Shown here piece after piece: positions 1 to 11,749 of a stretch of DNA of 64,000 nt. Origin of the DNA: Holothuria scabra (Eukaryota; Echinodermata; Holothuroidea; Aspidochirotida; Holothuriidae); NCBI GenBank assembly GCA_037179385.1, contig CM074185.1, positions 9,047,371 through 9,111,370 on the forward strand. Direction: 5' to 3'. Made by a program: the position numbers and the translations under genes. The notes beneath the pieces are model-generated. The model ran no database searches and had not been told where the DNA came from. It saw only the letters and a program-made list of their open reading frames with translations. Position 1 is the stretch's first letter, and each line of letters begins with the position of its first letter.

Positions 1-814
1 TTGCAGTTTTATTTAAATATGTTCCAGTTTGATATTTTATAACTTATATTGACCTCTGTTCCAGCTCATAGCCTGTAGTTGGTGCTCAACCCTTAATTTT
101 TGCCTTTGTCAAAGCTTTCGAAATCAATGCAAAGCTACGAGTTGGTTGTTAAATGGCACATAAGAATTCCCGTTGACTTTCTGAACTGCAGGCGTATGAA
201 TAAAAAGTAGTGATTCGCCCCCTTGTCACTATCCAGCATATGAGATAGGTCTGCTAATATTCCACAAAGCCGCTCAGTCAGCCCAGGTGTAAGCAGTTTC
301 AAAATTTTTTCACAGAATAATCTCCAAATCAAACATAACCAAAACATGCAATAAAATCATTGCTATCTTTTAACACATGGAGCAAGGGCGGATATAAGGA
401 AATTTGTTTTGGGGCAAACTCAACTTGAGACCAAGACGTCTCAAATAGTATCAAGGGATATCGTGCAAAAATATATTTTTTTTGGGGGGGGGGGGGGGGA
501 GGGGGCATGAGAAGTGGTGACTGACTGCCCGAAAGTCTATCTAAGCGGAAAATCGCGGTCTCTCAGATAGCCGGAAATTGCATTTGCCAGGCTTGTAAGT
601 AGAATTTAAGGAGTCGTTATTTTAAGCTTTCCTTGGCAATAAAATCATCGTTTAAATAAAGAGAAAATCAACTTGCAAAATGATCAGAAAATTACCAGAT
701 AAAGTGTACTTGCTCCTTTACAAGACGATGTGACATTTTATTATTTTTTATTTGTGGCAAAGTAAAATCTCCATTAAAAAGAATAGACCAGAACCAAATT
801 TTTGTTTAATATGA
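1..814. other. No gene seen; intron or flank of the first glucosidase gene
   Basis: I see no exon with flanking splice sites here. By analogy with the complete paralog, where the corresponding intron is about 1.2 kb, this stretch is probably intron sequence 5' of the 1928-2068 exon. The preceding exon (the one with the NHD motif) is not found and must lie left of the window or be lost. A G-run near 484-500 is one of many such tracts in the window. Confidence 0.4.
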
Positions 815-1316
815 TAAAGACGAACATATTCTAAGCACTCTGGTGAGGTTTTCATTCATTTTTCATGTTCGGTGCTCGAGATATTAGCAACTGAAGTTGA
901 CACATTTTCTACAAAAGGTAAACTTGAACCAAGCAGGTGCTATATCATGTATTCATATTGATGGTCAATGTTTTGTTTTTTATTTATTTTTGATCCTACT
1001 GTTTGATCTTGAATTGATTAGGGATGCTATCATGCCCTTAAGGCAAATAAAGTTTTTAAACTTTCATCGCTTGGGATGCGCTTATGGTTACAACATATCA
1101 AATTTGCATTGTATAAATATGGTGTGAAATTTTAGAGAAAAAAAAAAACCAAACATTTCCACCAATATGAATACTTGACATCACGTCTACTTGTTGCAAG
1201 TTCACTTGTAGAAAATATGTCAACTTCAATTCTAATATCTCGAGAACCAAACATGGGAAGTGAGTAAGAAATTTCCCAGTGAGCTGTGCTTAGAATATGT
1301 TCCTCTTCAAAATATC
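815..1316. repeat. Inverted repeat with ~150-bp arms
   Basis: The arm at about 820-965 is the reverse complement of the arm at about 1158-1315. Both carry the landmarks catattctaagca, ctcgagatattag, gaagttgaca and tattcatattg, in the same order when one is inverted. The arms are imperfect and separated by about 190 bases. The layout is that of a foldback or palindromic MITE. No target duplication was identified. Confidence 0.6.
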
Positions 1317-1464
1317 AAACATAAATTTATTCTGGACTTTTTTGTTTCAAGGAGCTGCACACCGTTGAAAAAAAATTGAAATCACAACTTTTCGAATCAT
1401 ATTAACTCATGTGACAGTGGTCGAATGAGCTTGTAAACCTGATCCGGCCACGCGTACAGAAGCA

Positions 1465-1537
1465 TTGGTAGCGCGCTACCAGCACCAATAACAGTACTGA
1501 TTCAGTACTGCTATTGGTGCTGGTATAGCGCTATCAA
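1465..1537. repeat. Near-perfect 73-bp palindrome
   Basis: The left half (1465-1500) and right half (1501-1537) are reverse complements with only a few mismatches. The shared core is accagcaccaata followed by cagtactga. There is almost no spacer, so the single strand would fold into one long hairpin. No gene or promoter is evident nearby. Confidence 0.75.
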
Positions 1538-1927
1538 CGCATATGGCTAAAATTTTGATACAACTACGAACTATATCCTTGACAATTACGCATTAGTTTA
1601 TACTGTATAAATAATATATGACATTTGTATGAGTGAAAAGTCTGAGATACTTTGCCCGGATTAAGAAAAAACTATTTTTTATTCATGTCGTATCGAATAA
1701 CGTTATTTTTGGAAAATTGAAGACCATGCCTTTGGAATGTGTGTGTGTGTGGGGGGGGGGGGGGGGGCAATTGCCCCCATGCCCCTATGGCGAGCCGCTA
1801 ACGACATAAAGTAATTAACCTACACAAAATTTGGCCAAAGTGCAATTTTACGTTATGGGGGAGCGCCCTCTATATATATTTACTTTGTGTGTGTTCATAT
1901 ATCTATGTATATCTTTAACATCTAAAG

Positions 1928-2068
1928 TGTTGTTGGAGAGAATACACTCGTGATCCAGAGCGATCCCCAATGCAGTGGAATTCACAAGAAACGTCCGGAG
2001 GTTTTAGTACTTCAAGTGACACCTGGCTGCCTGTCGGTAACACTACATACCAAGGAATTAACGTTGAA
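1928..2068 (+). CDS. Penultimate coding exon of the partial glucosidase gene
   Basis: The exon is 141 bases (47 codons) in phase 0, preceded by an AG (ctaaag) and followed by gtaagt. It starts [17 protein letters not shown] and ends TTYQGINVE. It matches exon 9 of the paralog (46 codons), with one extra Gly codon after TSG. Confidence 0.85.
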
Positions 2069-4167
2069 GTAAGTTGACCACACAACTAAAGCCCGATCCG
2101 GTTTGAGTTTTTGTTTTTTGTTTTAATGTGCCGTTTCAATGCACTGAAAAAGCACACTAAAGCCCCTTTTGCACGATCAAATACATTTGCAAACCAACAT
2201 CGCCATATAAATGTTTGGACATTTGTTAGGAAGATCAATCATGCAGCTGAATTTTTGAACACCTTCACATACTTATGCTGGACGTAGTTCATCACGATCA
2301 CGTTTGTCCGTCACAATTTACATCCAAACGTATGATGATGCTTTTGACCAAGCGTGGTTTACCTGTGATATTATGTTTTAAAATATCATGACAGATGTTT
2401 ATCTGGAAGAAAAATGCGAGGAAATTTGTGAGGTTTTGTCGTTGTTGTTTCAAGATAAGTTTGAGGCTAATGTTCATACCCTTCTATTAATCGTTCCCAT
2501 CAGTTTGTAACTTTCATTACAAACGTATCATTGTGGACAAACCTCCGACCAGAAGGCTCCACCGAGTGTATGGGTAATTCAGAAGATCGGAGGCTTAGGA
2601 AGGAAACAACTAGTGGATCAACTGAAATGTTGCCACATGAACAATTCTTATAAAATGTTTTATTTTTAAAAGAAAAATCATATAATTTTAAAATGTTGAA
2701 ACATGGAAATGGAATATATTCAGATTGGGATTTAGTTTAAAATATAATTATAAACCTGTTGCATTACACTCTCAAAACGTGTTTAGCAATTAAACACTTA
2801 CTTTCTCCCACTTTGTTAACACTTCTAAACATGTTTAGCTATTGAACACTAAATGTTTAGCCATTAAACGTGTTTAAGATCGAAATGTTTAACAGTTTAG
2901 GAATAAGACACGTGTTTTTTGCTACTAAAAGTGTTTCAAAGTGAATACTTATAAGGAACGACCATTGCCTCTTCGGGCTAGACTATATTCGCCAGGTCGC
3001 ATCTACTTTATTCGTGTCAGTAGCGTAGCCAGAGGGGGGCTGAGGACCTAAGCCCCCTTTTGCAATATCCGAAAAAATCGGATATAAAAGGTAAATGTCA
3101 CAGGAACACTGGTATCACAATTAAAGAGTAATGTTGACGACATCCGTCCTATCAGTTTGGGACCGAACTGAACAGTTTAGGTAAAAGTGGGTGGGACGAG
3201 GATTGGAAACTGGGATATATCCGAATGTTTGCCGGCGAACTGTCGTCATGGCGAACACATCTCTAGTCTCTCCAACGAGGAGTTGGAAAACTTTTTTCTG
3301 ATAAATAACTTTTTTCTGATAAAATATTTATTGTCAGACAAAATTCTTGGAAAGAAAGTATCAGTTAAGGGATTATTTCGATGCAGCTTAAACGACCCGG
3401 AGATGCTATCCCCTGCCGTCTGGAAGCCTTCTGGGGCCAAAAATTTCCTTGTACGCTCCGTGCAAACTATGGTGGCGCTCAGCTTAAAGAGCAGAACACC
3501 TGGCTCCCTTACCAAAAATCCTAGCGATACGCCACTGATTCATGTTAGGTTAAAACTTAATAACAACACATTTCCGTTACTGTCCGTTGAAAAGTTGTGG
3601 ATAAATATTCAATTATTTGTGATTGATTAAAACTTACAACATCATTATTTTCATTATTTTCGTTAATATTTAAAGGACCAAAGAGACGAACCACAATCTA
3701 TTCTAAACCATTACAAGGAATTAACAAGACTCCGTACTACTACTTCAGCCTTCCAAACAAATCATCTAGATTATGCTCTCGTCGACGACTCTATCTTTGC
3801 CTTTTTCCGCTTCCCCGACGAATCTGACGCCGGAGATCCTGTCTATCTTGTTGCGATTAATTTCGGAGGCGAAACCGTGACATCAGACTTCGTAGCATCA
3901 GCCATCGAGTATAAAATTACACTTGAGCCAACTGGCCAGGTAGAAATCAGTTCCGAAATGGACAAAAATGAGGAGCAAGTGGAACTGAATTCGCTGACCT
4001 TGAATTCCGGGGAAGCTTTGGTCATTCAAGTGGAAGCGACTTACAATATACCACACACTACCGCTTCGCCAATTCTTACAACAGATTCTGCGTCGAGTCT
4101 CGCCTCATGGGGCGTATTATCTTTATTACTTTGCGCCTTTACTCCCAAAGTCTTTAGAATGTTTTGA
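1928..4167 (+). CDS. GH13 alpha-glucosidase (maltase-like), 3' end only
   Basis: Two exons, 1928-2068 and 3676-4167, encode the C-terminal part of a family GH13 oligo-1,6-glucosidase/maltase-type enzyme that would hydrolyse alpha-linked glucose oligomers. The first exon contains the family signature [11 protein letters not shown] and ends at a gtaagt donor; the second encodes the C-terminal beta domain and ends at TGA 4165-4167. Both join in phase 0 and align residue by residue with exons 9 and 10 of the complete paralog at 15997-32964, with the intron at the same place. The C-terminus has a Ser/Thr-rich linker and then a hydrophobic segment ([11 protein letters not shown]), which resembles a GPI-anchor signal. 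The 5' exons are outside the window. The intron holds an hAT element and a MITE. Whether upstream exons are intact cannot be judged, so this could be a functional gene or a 3' remnant. Confidence 0.85.
2767..2943. mobile_element. Short MITE-like element made of TGTTTA/TTAAAC motifs
   Basis: It begins after TA with cactctcaaaacgtg and ends near caaagtg, which are imperfect inverted ends. The interior is a run of short inverted motifs such as tgtttagcaattaaaca. Ends of the type CACTCTnAAAA recur at 40337 and 30970, so this is one of a loose group. It lies in the intron of the partial glucosidase gene. Confidence 0.45.
3018..3537. mobile_element. Non-autonomous hAT-like element with 8-bp target duplication
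   Basis: The left end is CAGTAGCGTAGCCAGAGG and the right end, reversed, is CAGTGGCGTATCGCTAGG. The flanks are ATTCGTGT (3010-3017) and ATTCATGT (3538-3545), an 8-bp duplication with one mismatch. CAGTGGCG-type ends with 8-bp duplications are known for the hAT superfamily. The 520-bp element has no long ORF and sits inside the intron of the partial glucosidase gene. It shares the phrase tggtggcgct with the 18598 element. Confidence 0.7.
3676..4167 (+). CDS. Last coding exon of the partial glucosidase gene
   Basis: The exon is 492 bases including the stop, opened by an AG (tttaaag) and read in phase 0. It starts [20 protein letters not shown] and contains [27 protein letters not shown] in pieces that match exon 10 of the paralog almost residue for residue, up to GEALVIQVE. 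After that the two proteins differ completely: this one has a Ser/Thr-rich stretch and a hydrophobic tail. Confidence 0.87.
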   Translation, partial: DQRDEPQSILNHYKELTRLRTTTSAFQTNHLDYALVDDSIFAFFRFPDESDAGDPVYLVAINFGGETVTSDFVASAIEYKITLEPTGQVEISSEMDKNEEQVELNSLTLNSGEALVIQVEATYNIPHTTASPILTTDSASSLASWGVLSLLLCAFTPKVFRMF

Positions 4168-5354
4168 ATAATTGATAAAGGCACCAGGCGCGTAGCCAGG
4201 AAGTTGTCAAGGGAAGGTTTTTTTGGTGAGTGTGACATCGATGGAGGGGTTTGAGGGAATGTGTACCCCTCCTTGCAGAACAAAAAATCGTATTTAGGTG
4301 TCAAGGTGCAAAATGATGCAAAAATTTATGCCTCGAACGCAGTAGTTTAAAATTTTTCAGTGAGCTCACCTTGCTTTTATGCTGCTAGAATTGAATAGAG
4401 CATGTTAGCCAATATTACCCGAGAAAATACCTTTTTCCCGGGTATCGCTTATCTCTGTAATTGCAATAGGTAATCCCTTTCACAAACAAGCTTGCTTTAT
4501 TGAGCAAACAACCTCTAAAAGGGTCAAAACCCTTTGGCTTTATTGATCTCCAGATTCCTAAACAGGAAGTTCTCTTACAAATTTTCGATTAAGAGTTATC
4601 AGCTAGAGATGGCTAAAACTTTCTATTCGTTTGTAGCGTTATGTTTTTTGCCATTGTTAAAGCTTTGGACATGGGGTCGGAACTACCCCAACCATGATTG
4701 GCAACGCGCACGATAAACACTACTTTCCTTGATGAGTTTTAAGCGCTTCTTTCGTAAATGCGTCCTTGATTTTACAAACAAGCTTAAAGAATTGGTCAGT
4801 TTCTAAGCTTTTTTGATTGGTATGAATTGAATCAAACGGTTGACTCTGATTGGACGTGACATGTGCATACCAGTAAAGTACAAGGCGGATAAATCTTATC
4901 CTTTCACATGTCAGATTTCCGTTCATATACAAGTTTGTACACTACAGAGCTTTAGATTTGAAAGGCAAGTTTTCATCACTCCCAATAGTATTAATTCCCC
5001 AATCTACTTTCTTCTAACCCATCCCACAGCTGTCTTAGAATCGCCCTTATCTTTTTATCCAGAGACAATCCTCTATATTGCACCAGGGCTTGCACTGGTG
5101 AACTTAGAAAGTCGTAATGTGTAATCAGAACACACTCAGTGCATGTAGTGTAATATGAGCCACTCTTCATTTTTTGATCTGATGTTAATCAGACTAAAAG
5201 CTAAGCTCATGTTTAGACTTTCGATGAAATTGTAGTTTGGGTGACGAAAGACTAATTTATTATACCTTTATTTTGGGAGTGCACTTCAACGACTTTTTCC
5301 TTTGACAAAAGACCAGTTCGAAGTAGCTTCTTTGGAAAACAGTTTAAAGTAATT
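4168..5354. other. Intergenic; relic of a transposon end, otherwise nothing recognised
   Basis: About 4186-4290 holds a decayed element end (gcgcgtagccagg, then a G-rich then a C-rich stretch) of the same CAGTGGCGTAGCC type as the hAT elements. No canonical AATAAA is near the stop codon at 4167, so the 3' end of the partial glucosidase transcript is not located. Confidence 0.35.
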
Positions 5355-5355
5355 T

Positions 5356-5400
5356 CGCTGAACGACTTTTTGCGAGACAGTTGGGAGGACTTTAGAAAAA
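5356..5400 (+). repeat. Orphan copy of the module that flanks U2-like sequences in the 49-64 kb array
   Basis: Positions 5383-5400 (gggaggactttagaaaaa) match the array exactly, for example at 49631-49648. The preceding 27 bases (cgctgaacgactttttgc...) resemble the array text cgccgaacggccctttgc upstream of the second U2-like sequence. No U2-like head follows here. Confidence 0.55.
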
Positions 5401-7404
5401 GTATAGACGAATCCGATTAGCGCTTGTTTTTAGTGACTGTAGGCAGCCATTAGTGGGGTCCGTCAGCCTTTAATCTTCTTCATTTATTGTCTATGAGAAT
5501 TTTAAACCCTCATATTGAGTAAAGTTGAGAAAATCAAGATACACTTCAGTGTACAACCATCCATGGAACAGGTAAGGGAGGACATTTTAAGATTAAACGT
5601 GATGGACCCCAGTAATGGCCGACTAAAATCAGACCATCACAATCTGTCCAGATTCTTCTATAGACCAGTTGGAAGTTTCCTCATGGGGCATTATTGCACA
5701 ACAGGTCAAAGGTACACTTTTACGTTTACAGTTGACGGCGGGATACAAACACAGTGTGCTTTTCGCGGCCGAAGCATTGCTCAAGTGTTTTGTTATATAC
5801 CCGCTGAACTGAACAGAAAGGTCACGAACGCATGCGCAGAATAAAACGTCGACCTTGTCTATATTGGAAGCGGGGATAAATGTAGACCATGTTTTAAGAA
5901 TGTTTCCTTCCTGAGACCAAATAATTCAGTTGACCTTTTACGATTGAATTTTACATGTATTGTAATTATTCAATGCAAACAGTAATTTCTCTTTCTGTTT
6001 GTTTCTCTCTTTGTCCGTCAGTCAGTCTGTTACTGCCCATCTATCTAAACAGCCCCCAAATTTAAAAATGCAACTCTTTATATGTTTCGATGAAGAATTG
6101 TAAGCAGGAGGACGAAAGACTTGCATAGAAAGTGACCGTTGTAAATGACATATATTTTAACAAATGTTTGCGTGTTTACAAAAACGAATCATTATTGACG
6201 ACACCAATTCGGAGCTGGGCCTGAGGTAATTTGTCCTCTCCGACTTATCCAGGACCTGTGCCATCCAGGTGACCCAAATCCAGAACCTAGCGTTAATTTT
6301 TCACCTGAAGATGTGCTAAAAACATCAAAGCATCCAGGACTTCGCCCCTGGGCCCCACTAATCGAGGTTTTCCCCAATCGAACCCTTACAGGGACACTAA
6401 GGTGAACCTCATCTACTGTGGAAAAATATACATATAAAGTTTTCACCATGATATTTGGTTAAACATCAGAAGATCTGCCACTGGATCCCACCCCCAAGAA
6501 GTCGCCCTGCACGCTCGGGTTTCCCCGATTTTTTGTCGTCCAATATTTCCTTTGCCCTCAATAAGCTACCCCGAAATTTTGAAATCCTTTTGTGGCTACT
6601 GCAAATCATGTAGTAACAGTGTGTAATTTAAAATTTATGTAACATTGTGAATATTGAATTTTTCAAACGAAAATAACACCTACATCCTTTTCCACTACTG
6701 AGTTATACCAAAGGTTTACTATTGCATCTGATAAAAATGTTTAAAGTGGTATGTTCATTAATATGCCTGAGATGTTCGTTGGAAGATATAGATTTTTATT
6801 GCTAAGTCCTATGCTTGCTCCACCCTGGGAGTTTGCTTTAAGGCCTGTACATTTTATGAAAGTTTCTTTAAATCAACAGTTATAGTGACTTTCATTTTTT
6901 CAATGATATAATCTTTTCCATTGTTTAAGCTTTCTTTGAGGGGCTATTCATGTGCGTTAAACTGTACATGACCAGACAGTCCGAAGGGTCACCATCCCGA
7001 AGGGCCACCACCCCGAAGGGCCACCCCCCCCCCCCCCCCTTTGGGACACACCTTAGATACCAACGAAAATCACGAATGCGACCCTATGCATTTTTGCAGG
7101 TTGGATTTAGAGGGTCCCTTCTTCCCCTAATTTTTACTCGAAACCTCCCGGGACGGCATTCAATTCAGGACCCATCCCCCTGTCGACGGGCCTGGATCCG
7201 GTCCTGCATGGAAGAACGTAACAAAAGACCTTAGAATGGCCGTCAGGGCGAAAGAAGCAGTGGTAACTTCGTAACAAGCTAGCTGACACGGACGCTGAGC
7301 TGAAAACCAATTCCTCGATGAGATTGAATGAGCTTGATGAGGGCGACACACCCTTCCACTCTCGCTAAAGGTTGAATTGACAAACCAAAGTTTTATATCT
7401 TCTG
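5401..7404. other. Intergenic; no supported gene
   Basis: The longest open frames do not look coding. A short threefold repeat of ccgaagggccacca runs from about 6977 to 7024 and ends in a C-run; its ccgaaggg core is self-complementary in part. The rest shows nothing I recognise. Confidence 0.35.
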
Positions 7405-7545
7405 AATCAGTTAGTTAGATGGAGTTTTACCACCCAGTTTTAACCAATCGGTTTGAGCCACGGCCTTTATTCCAGTTGTGGCTCTCTGGTTTGTTTTCCC
7501 TACTCCGTTGCTAACGCTGAGCACCAAGCACAATGACAGTAGGTT
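7405..7545 (-). mobile_element. SINE body fragment (same family as 22094-22377)
   Basis: The reverse complement matches the body of the tRNA-headed SINE at 22094-22377: landmarks gcaacggag, agccacaactgga, aaggccgtgg and a final run ending in actcc/tctaacta. The tRNA-like head is not recognisable, so this is a 5'-truncated or decayed copy. Confidence 0.6.
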
Positions 7546-7763
7546 CCATTTATATCTTCTGAGATAAAATATGAAACAACGCGTTTGTGTTCTGGAGTGC
7601 TACAATGTTTCAGTTCATTCAAGTGAATTGCATCTACAACTAAACTTACCGAAAGACTGCATACTGTGATACAATTCGACATCATAAGAGTCGGGTGGGG
7701 GGGGGGGGGCAACAATGAAGAACTCTGCACACGCCACGTGGATTTCGCCACCGTGTGTATCTA

Positions 7764-8174
7764 CCTTCAGCTGAGGTCACACTGCAACGAATTTGGATCG
7801 GATTCCGATCCGATATTTTTATGGTTTTGTCAACATCTCCTCCATCTCTGGGCGGAGAGACGACACAATTTTTCAATCAATGTAAATATATCACTTGCAT
7901 CTAATTCCTATAAAAATAAAATGCCAACTTACTTTCGAGGTCACACCGACATTCCTTTCTTATCCGACAGCGTAATCCGAAAATATTTGTCTATCAGTGT
8001 GACGTCACGGAATAATTAGCATAAATTTAGTTTTCAGAGTTCTGCGGTACAACTTATATATGTACACAAGTTGAGAAATATTTGGCCTTTTCCGACCAAA
8101 GATGGGGAAGATTTTAACAAAAACTCACAAAATAAGATCGGAATCCCATCCGTTGTAGGGAGACTGCGGCTTTA
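7764..8174 (-). mobile_element. Long-TIR MITE, copy 1 (inverted relative to copy 2)
   Basis: Both ends carry an inverted repeat of about 90 bases: gcggtcacac-type start, cggatcggattcc, then atcttctccatctc. The interior segment gtcacggaataattagcataaatttag is, in parts, the reverse complement of the interior of the copy at 10868-11283, so the two copies lie in opposite orientation. The length of about 410 bp is the same. The ends approach TTAA/TTTAA, but a target duplication is not certain. Confidence 0.7.
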
Positions 8175-10867
8175 TGCGTATGATAACACAAATAGAGAAA
8201 TCCGACTGATTTGTCAATCAATCGCATACGTGCGTTAAAGGTCTGTGTACACTGGACACATGTCAGGGCGCTTTGTGTCGCAAATGTGCTATTGACACAA
8301 CTGGACTGTTGTTCCTGTATACCATAGACACATGTCACGGACCCATTTTGCGACATAAATGGCAACACGTTGCCAAAAATGACCGGCAAAGCAGGATTAT
8401 GGAAGGAACGTGGAGGATTCAGAAGAGGAAGATTTGTTTTGGAAACATTTGTGACAAAATTTGCATTTGCTGTTGAGAGGAGGAATGAAACGAAACAAAA
8501 GTGGTTGTGGACAGGATTGCGGATTTTCATTGAATTGACATCATATTGTTGGATGCATGTGACATTATATTGCAAATTTAGCTACAAACTTGGTCAAAGC
8601 TGTAAGACACCTTCCGCTATGTTGTTATGTTTAATGACGTGCGCGATATAGTAATCACTTGTTCGATCTCCCGTCCAGGTCCCTCTACCACGCCCCTTTA
8701 ACAATGTTGTGCCCCAACAAGAATGGTGCTTTCGGAATGGACTTTATTATTCCAACATTGTGCAAGGGGACAGGGATGAAGGGGTTGTTCCAACGAGGTT
8801 TATTCAAGGTTTAAGATAGTAATACATTTTTAGAGTGATAGTCCCAGAATTTCACTGACGGGCGTCCGCGTTTGTAGATCGGGGTCCAGCAGTCACACCC
8901 AAGACCGGTCTCAGCACCCCCTTTATGAACGCGCACAATTCTTTACTTTTCAACTTTTTCTTCTTTACCTTTTTCTTGTCTTTGAATGTTCCCTTCATGG
9001 TGGGGGGGGGGGGGGGGGGGGCAAGTGAGGATGAAGAAGGTTTCGACGGAAGGATGGGTGAAGCCGGAATTTCATTGGATTGAGTGGAGAGGTGCAGGTA
9101 GGGATTGGAGGGGTGGAATAGTCGAGATGGGAACCATGAAAGGCAGCTAGTATTAGGGGTAGTTCCACAAATCCCTTTGGTTCCTCCTCAGGTTTTAAGT
9201 TTTGGTATATTTATTGTAGTTCGAGGAACTTTCCAACGAGATCTACAAACTTCCCTGAAGAATATAGGGAAGGCTTCTCCTACTGAGCACGGGCCCCTAA
9301 ACAAGTCATGGTGGCGACATCAGTATTTCAAAAGTCGGGGAGGGCAAATTGAGGACGAAGAAAATGCCGGGCGAAATAATGTTTCTGCGTATTTCAACAC
9401 CAATCGCGAAGTGTGAGATCTTTGGGTGTGGGGTTTCGGGACCGCCTGAGGGTACCTGGTGGGGTCCAGGGTAAAGCCTTGTCTTAGCATATTTCTAGGA
9501 ATAGTTTAGTCCCAGGATTGGTTTATTTGGTTCGATTCATGTTAGCTGGGGAAACCGCTTTTAGTGGCGAAAATAAATTGTGACGCGCTGACCTAACGGT
9601 GACATCATTTAACCATCTGATTGACGGCCTCATGCATAGAAAAAAGTTTTATTTAATATGAAATTATTAGTAAGGTGGAACTTTTTGGGCTGGGAGAAAA
9701 GGATAAATTTCGAATTTTCTGTGGGACTACCACACTTACAATAACCCCAAATTAAATCTTTCTCATCCGTTAATAGTGCAATTCCCCCCCCCCCCCATTC
9801 CCCGGACAATTGACCCAGTCGATTTTCCTTGGTAGTTACTGCCTTTCAGTCAACTTTCAAATCCTATAAAATAGCAATAAAAGAGGGATAACAACCTATT
9901 GTCTTTCAACTGGAAAAAGGCCGTGGTGGTCGCTACATTAAACCAGAAGTTTATACCTTGAGTCGTTAAAAACTCTTAACCAAACCTTTGAATAGCTCCA
10001 CGCGACAATCACCCACTTGAAACTAACCCGGGTGAATTTTCATAATTGCGCCCTCTTTAAGATAACTGTTGGCATTGAGTTTGTTGTCTGTTGACTTTCG
10101 TCTGCATAATGTGTTGGAAAGTGTGGGAAATGTCCTTTGTGCTCAGTCATGGTCCAACGCATTTTATGTATTATATTGATCAAAGCTATAAGGAAGCAAG
10201 ATACTGTAGGTGCTGGATCAGCGTGGTCATCGTTCAGATATGATTTGTTATTGCCAGAGCATGAACCCAAGTTGCCGGGAAATTAAAAAATGGATCGTTC
10301 GACACATGTTGCGACACAAGTAAGCACGTCGGAAAACAACTAAAGTTGTCACTTCTTTTTGTTCTTCATAGCCTACCCTGGCAACATTTTCTGACACAAG
10401 GTGTTTTGCCAACTTGTGTCTATACACATGTGTCCTGGGTGCAGAGAGTCCTAACACTGGCCTAGGTTGACCAACGTTAAGTGCACTGCTTCAACAGAAA
10501 CACATATGCATGACTTTGATAAGTACCAGTATAAACCAAGAAGCATAACCGGATGTGACGTAACGAAGTGGGCGGATCCAAGAACTTATTCTGCTTTCGC
10601 GGTAGTTCCATTCAGTCTTTGACAAAAGCACGACTCAGTCACTTGAACAAGTGCCTGACTTCTAATAACTTTAGTTTCAGACCATACGATGTAGTTCCAA
10701 TCCATCACAATTTCCTATGTGGAGAAAACGATTCCAGTGTAAAATATATCTCCTGCTCTAAGCGAATTTGTGGAGGCTATTTTCAGTGCCAGGGTGACAG
10801 GTTGTAGAAGACACACTACTGTTTCTGGTTAAAGCTCTGCACTGATTGATTTTATCTCATCGGTTAA
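8175..10867. other. Intergenic; no supported gene
   Basis: Two stretches rich in tgtgtcg/gacacatgt inverted motifs (8238-8380 and 10280-10445) look like decayed MITE material. A G-run lies at 9002-9021 and a C-run near 9784-9797. Open frames up to about 150 codons occur on both strands across 8114-8575, but they overlap the MITE end and resemble nothing I know. Confidence 0.35.
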
Positions 10868-11283
10868 AGCCGCAGTTACACTGCAACGAACGCGGATCGG
10901 ATTCCATTCGATTTTTGTGACTTTATGTTAAAATCTTCTCCATCTCTGGTCGGAAAGATCCAAAAATTTGCCAAACGTTATAAATATATGAGTTGTCTGG
11001 TACCGCAGGACTATGAAAACTAAATTTATGCTTATTATTCCGTGACATCATAGAGAGATTTTATCGGACTACGATGTCAGATAGAGAAATGTATGTCAGT
11101 GTATGGTCACGAAAAATAAGTTGGCATTATTCCATAGACATCAGATGCAAATTATGTATTTTCACTGGTTGACAAAATTTTGGGTTTTCTGACCTGAGAT
11201 GGAGAAGATTTCAACAATAACGAGACAAAATCGGATCAGAATTTCATCCGAGTTCGTTTCTAGTGTGACCGCAACTTAAACCT
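10868..11283 (+). mobile_element. Long-TIR MITE, copy 2
   Basis: The left end (gttaaagccgcagttacac, then gcggatcggattcc and aatcttctccatctctgg) is mirrored at the right end. The arms are about 90 bases. The interior is unique to the family and matches the 7764-8174 copy in inverted orientation. Confidence 0.7.
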
Positions 11284-11739
11284 ACAAATTTTACAGGATT
11301 ATTAATCAATTTTCATATTCTAAAGTCCTCCCAACCCTCTAGGGCCGTTCGACGAAACCAAACTTGAAACTGATTCCCGAAGAAGCTATTACGTCAACTG
11401 AAGGTTGCATGGTCCTCAGCCTAGGAGGATTCGGTGCAATTAATTCAACGGCGTTGCACAGGCTAATCCACTAAATGGAATCACAATTCAGGACAAAGAC
11501 TCGCTTATTTCTTGAAAAATAAGTCAACGAATCAAAGTTCCAAGATTACAGAAAATGATTAAAGACGGTTGTACTTGCAGATTTGCTGAATCCGGCTTGC
11601 ACAATTTCCTCTCTACGCTACCTACGTTCTTTGGAATGTCATATAGGAGCAAAGCCTCAGGCCAATTTTATTTTGAGATAAGACTCCTGATTGGCTGAAA
11701 GTTAGATGCCGGAAGAAGTTGACCAATAACAGAGGGGAG
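11284..11739. other. Intergenic; nothing recognised
   Basis: No coding frame, splice-site pair or repeat relationship was found in this stretch. Confidence 0.35.
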
Positions 11740-11749
11740 GGGAACCAGC

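Noticed and set aside
5515..5844. 109-codon frame
   Set aside because: It starts only at TTG, has no splice or promoter context and no recognisable domain.
8114..8575. 153-codon minus-strand frame and overlapping forward frames
   Set aside because: It overlaps a MITE end and repeat-like tgtgtcg text, both strands are open, and no family is recognised.
9002..9023. G-runs here and near 485, 1750, 12717, 27850, 39208 and others as possible G-quadruplex regulators
   Set aside because: They sit at the G-rich/C-rich ends of decayed DNA elements (ggggcaag...ttgcccc) and show no relation to genes.
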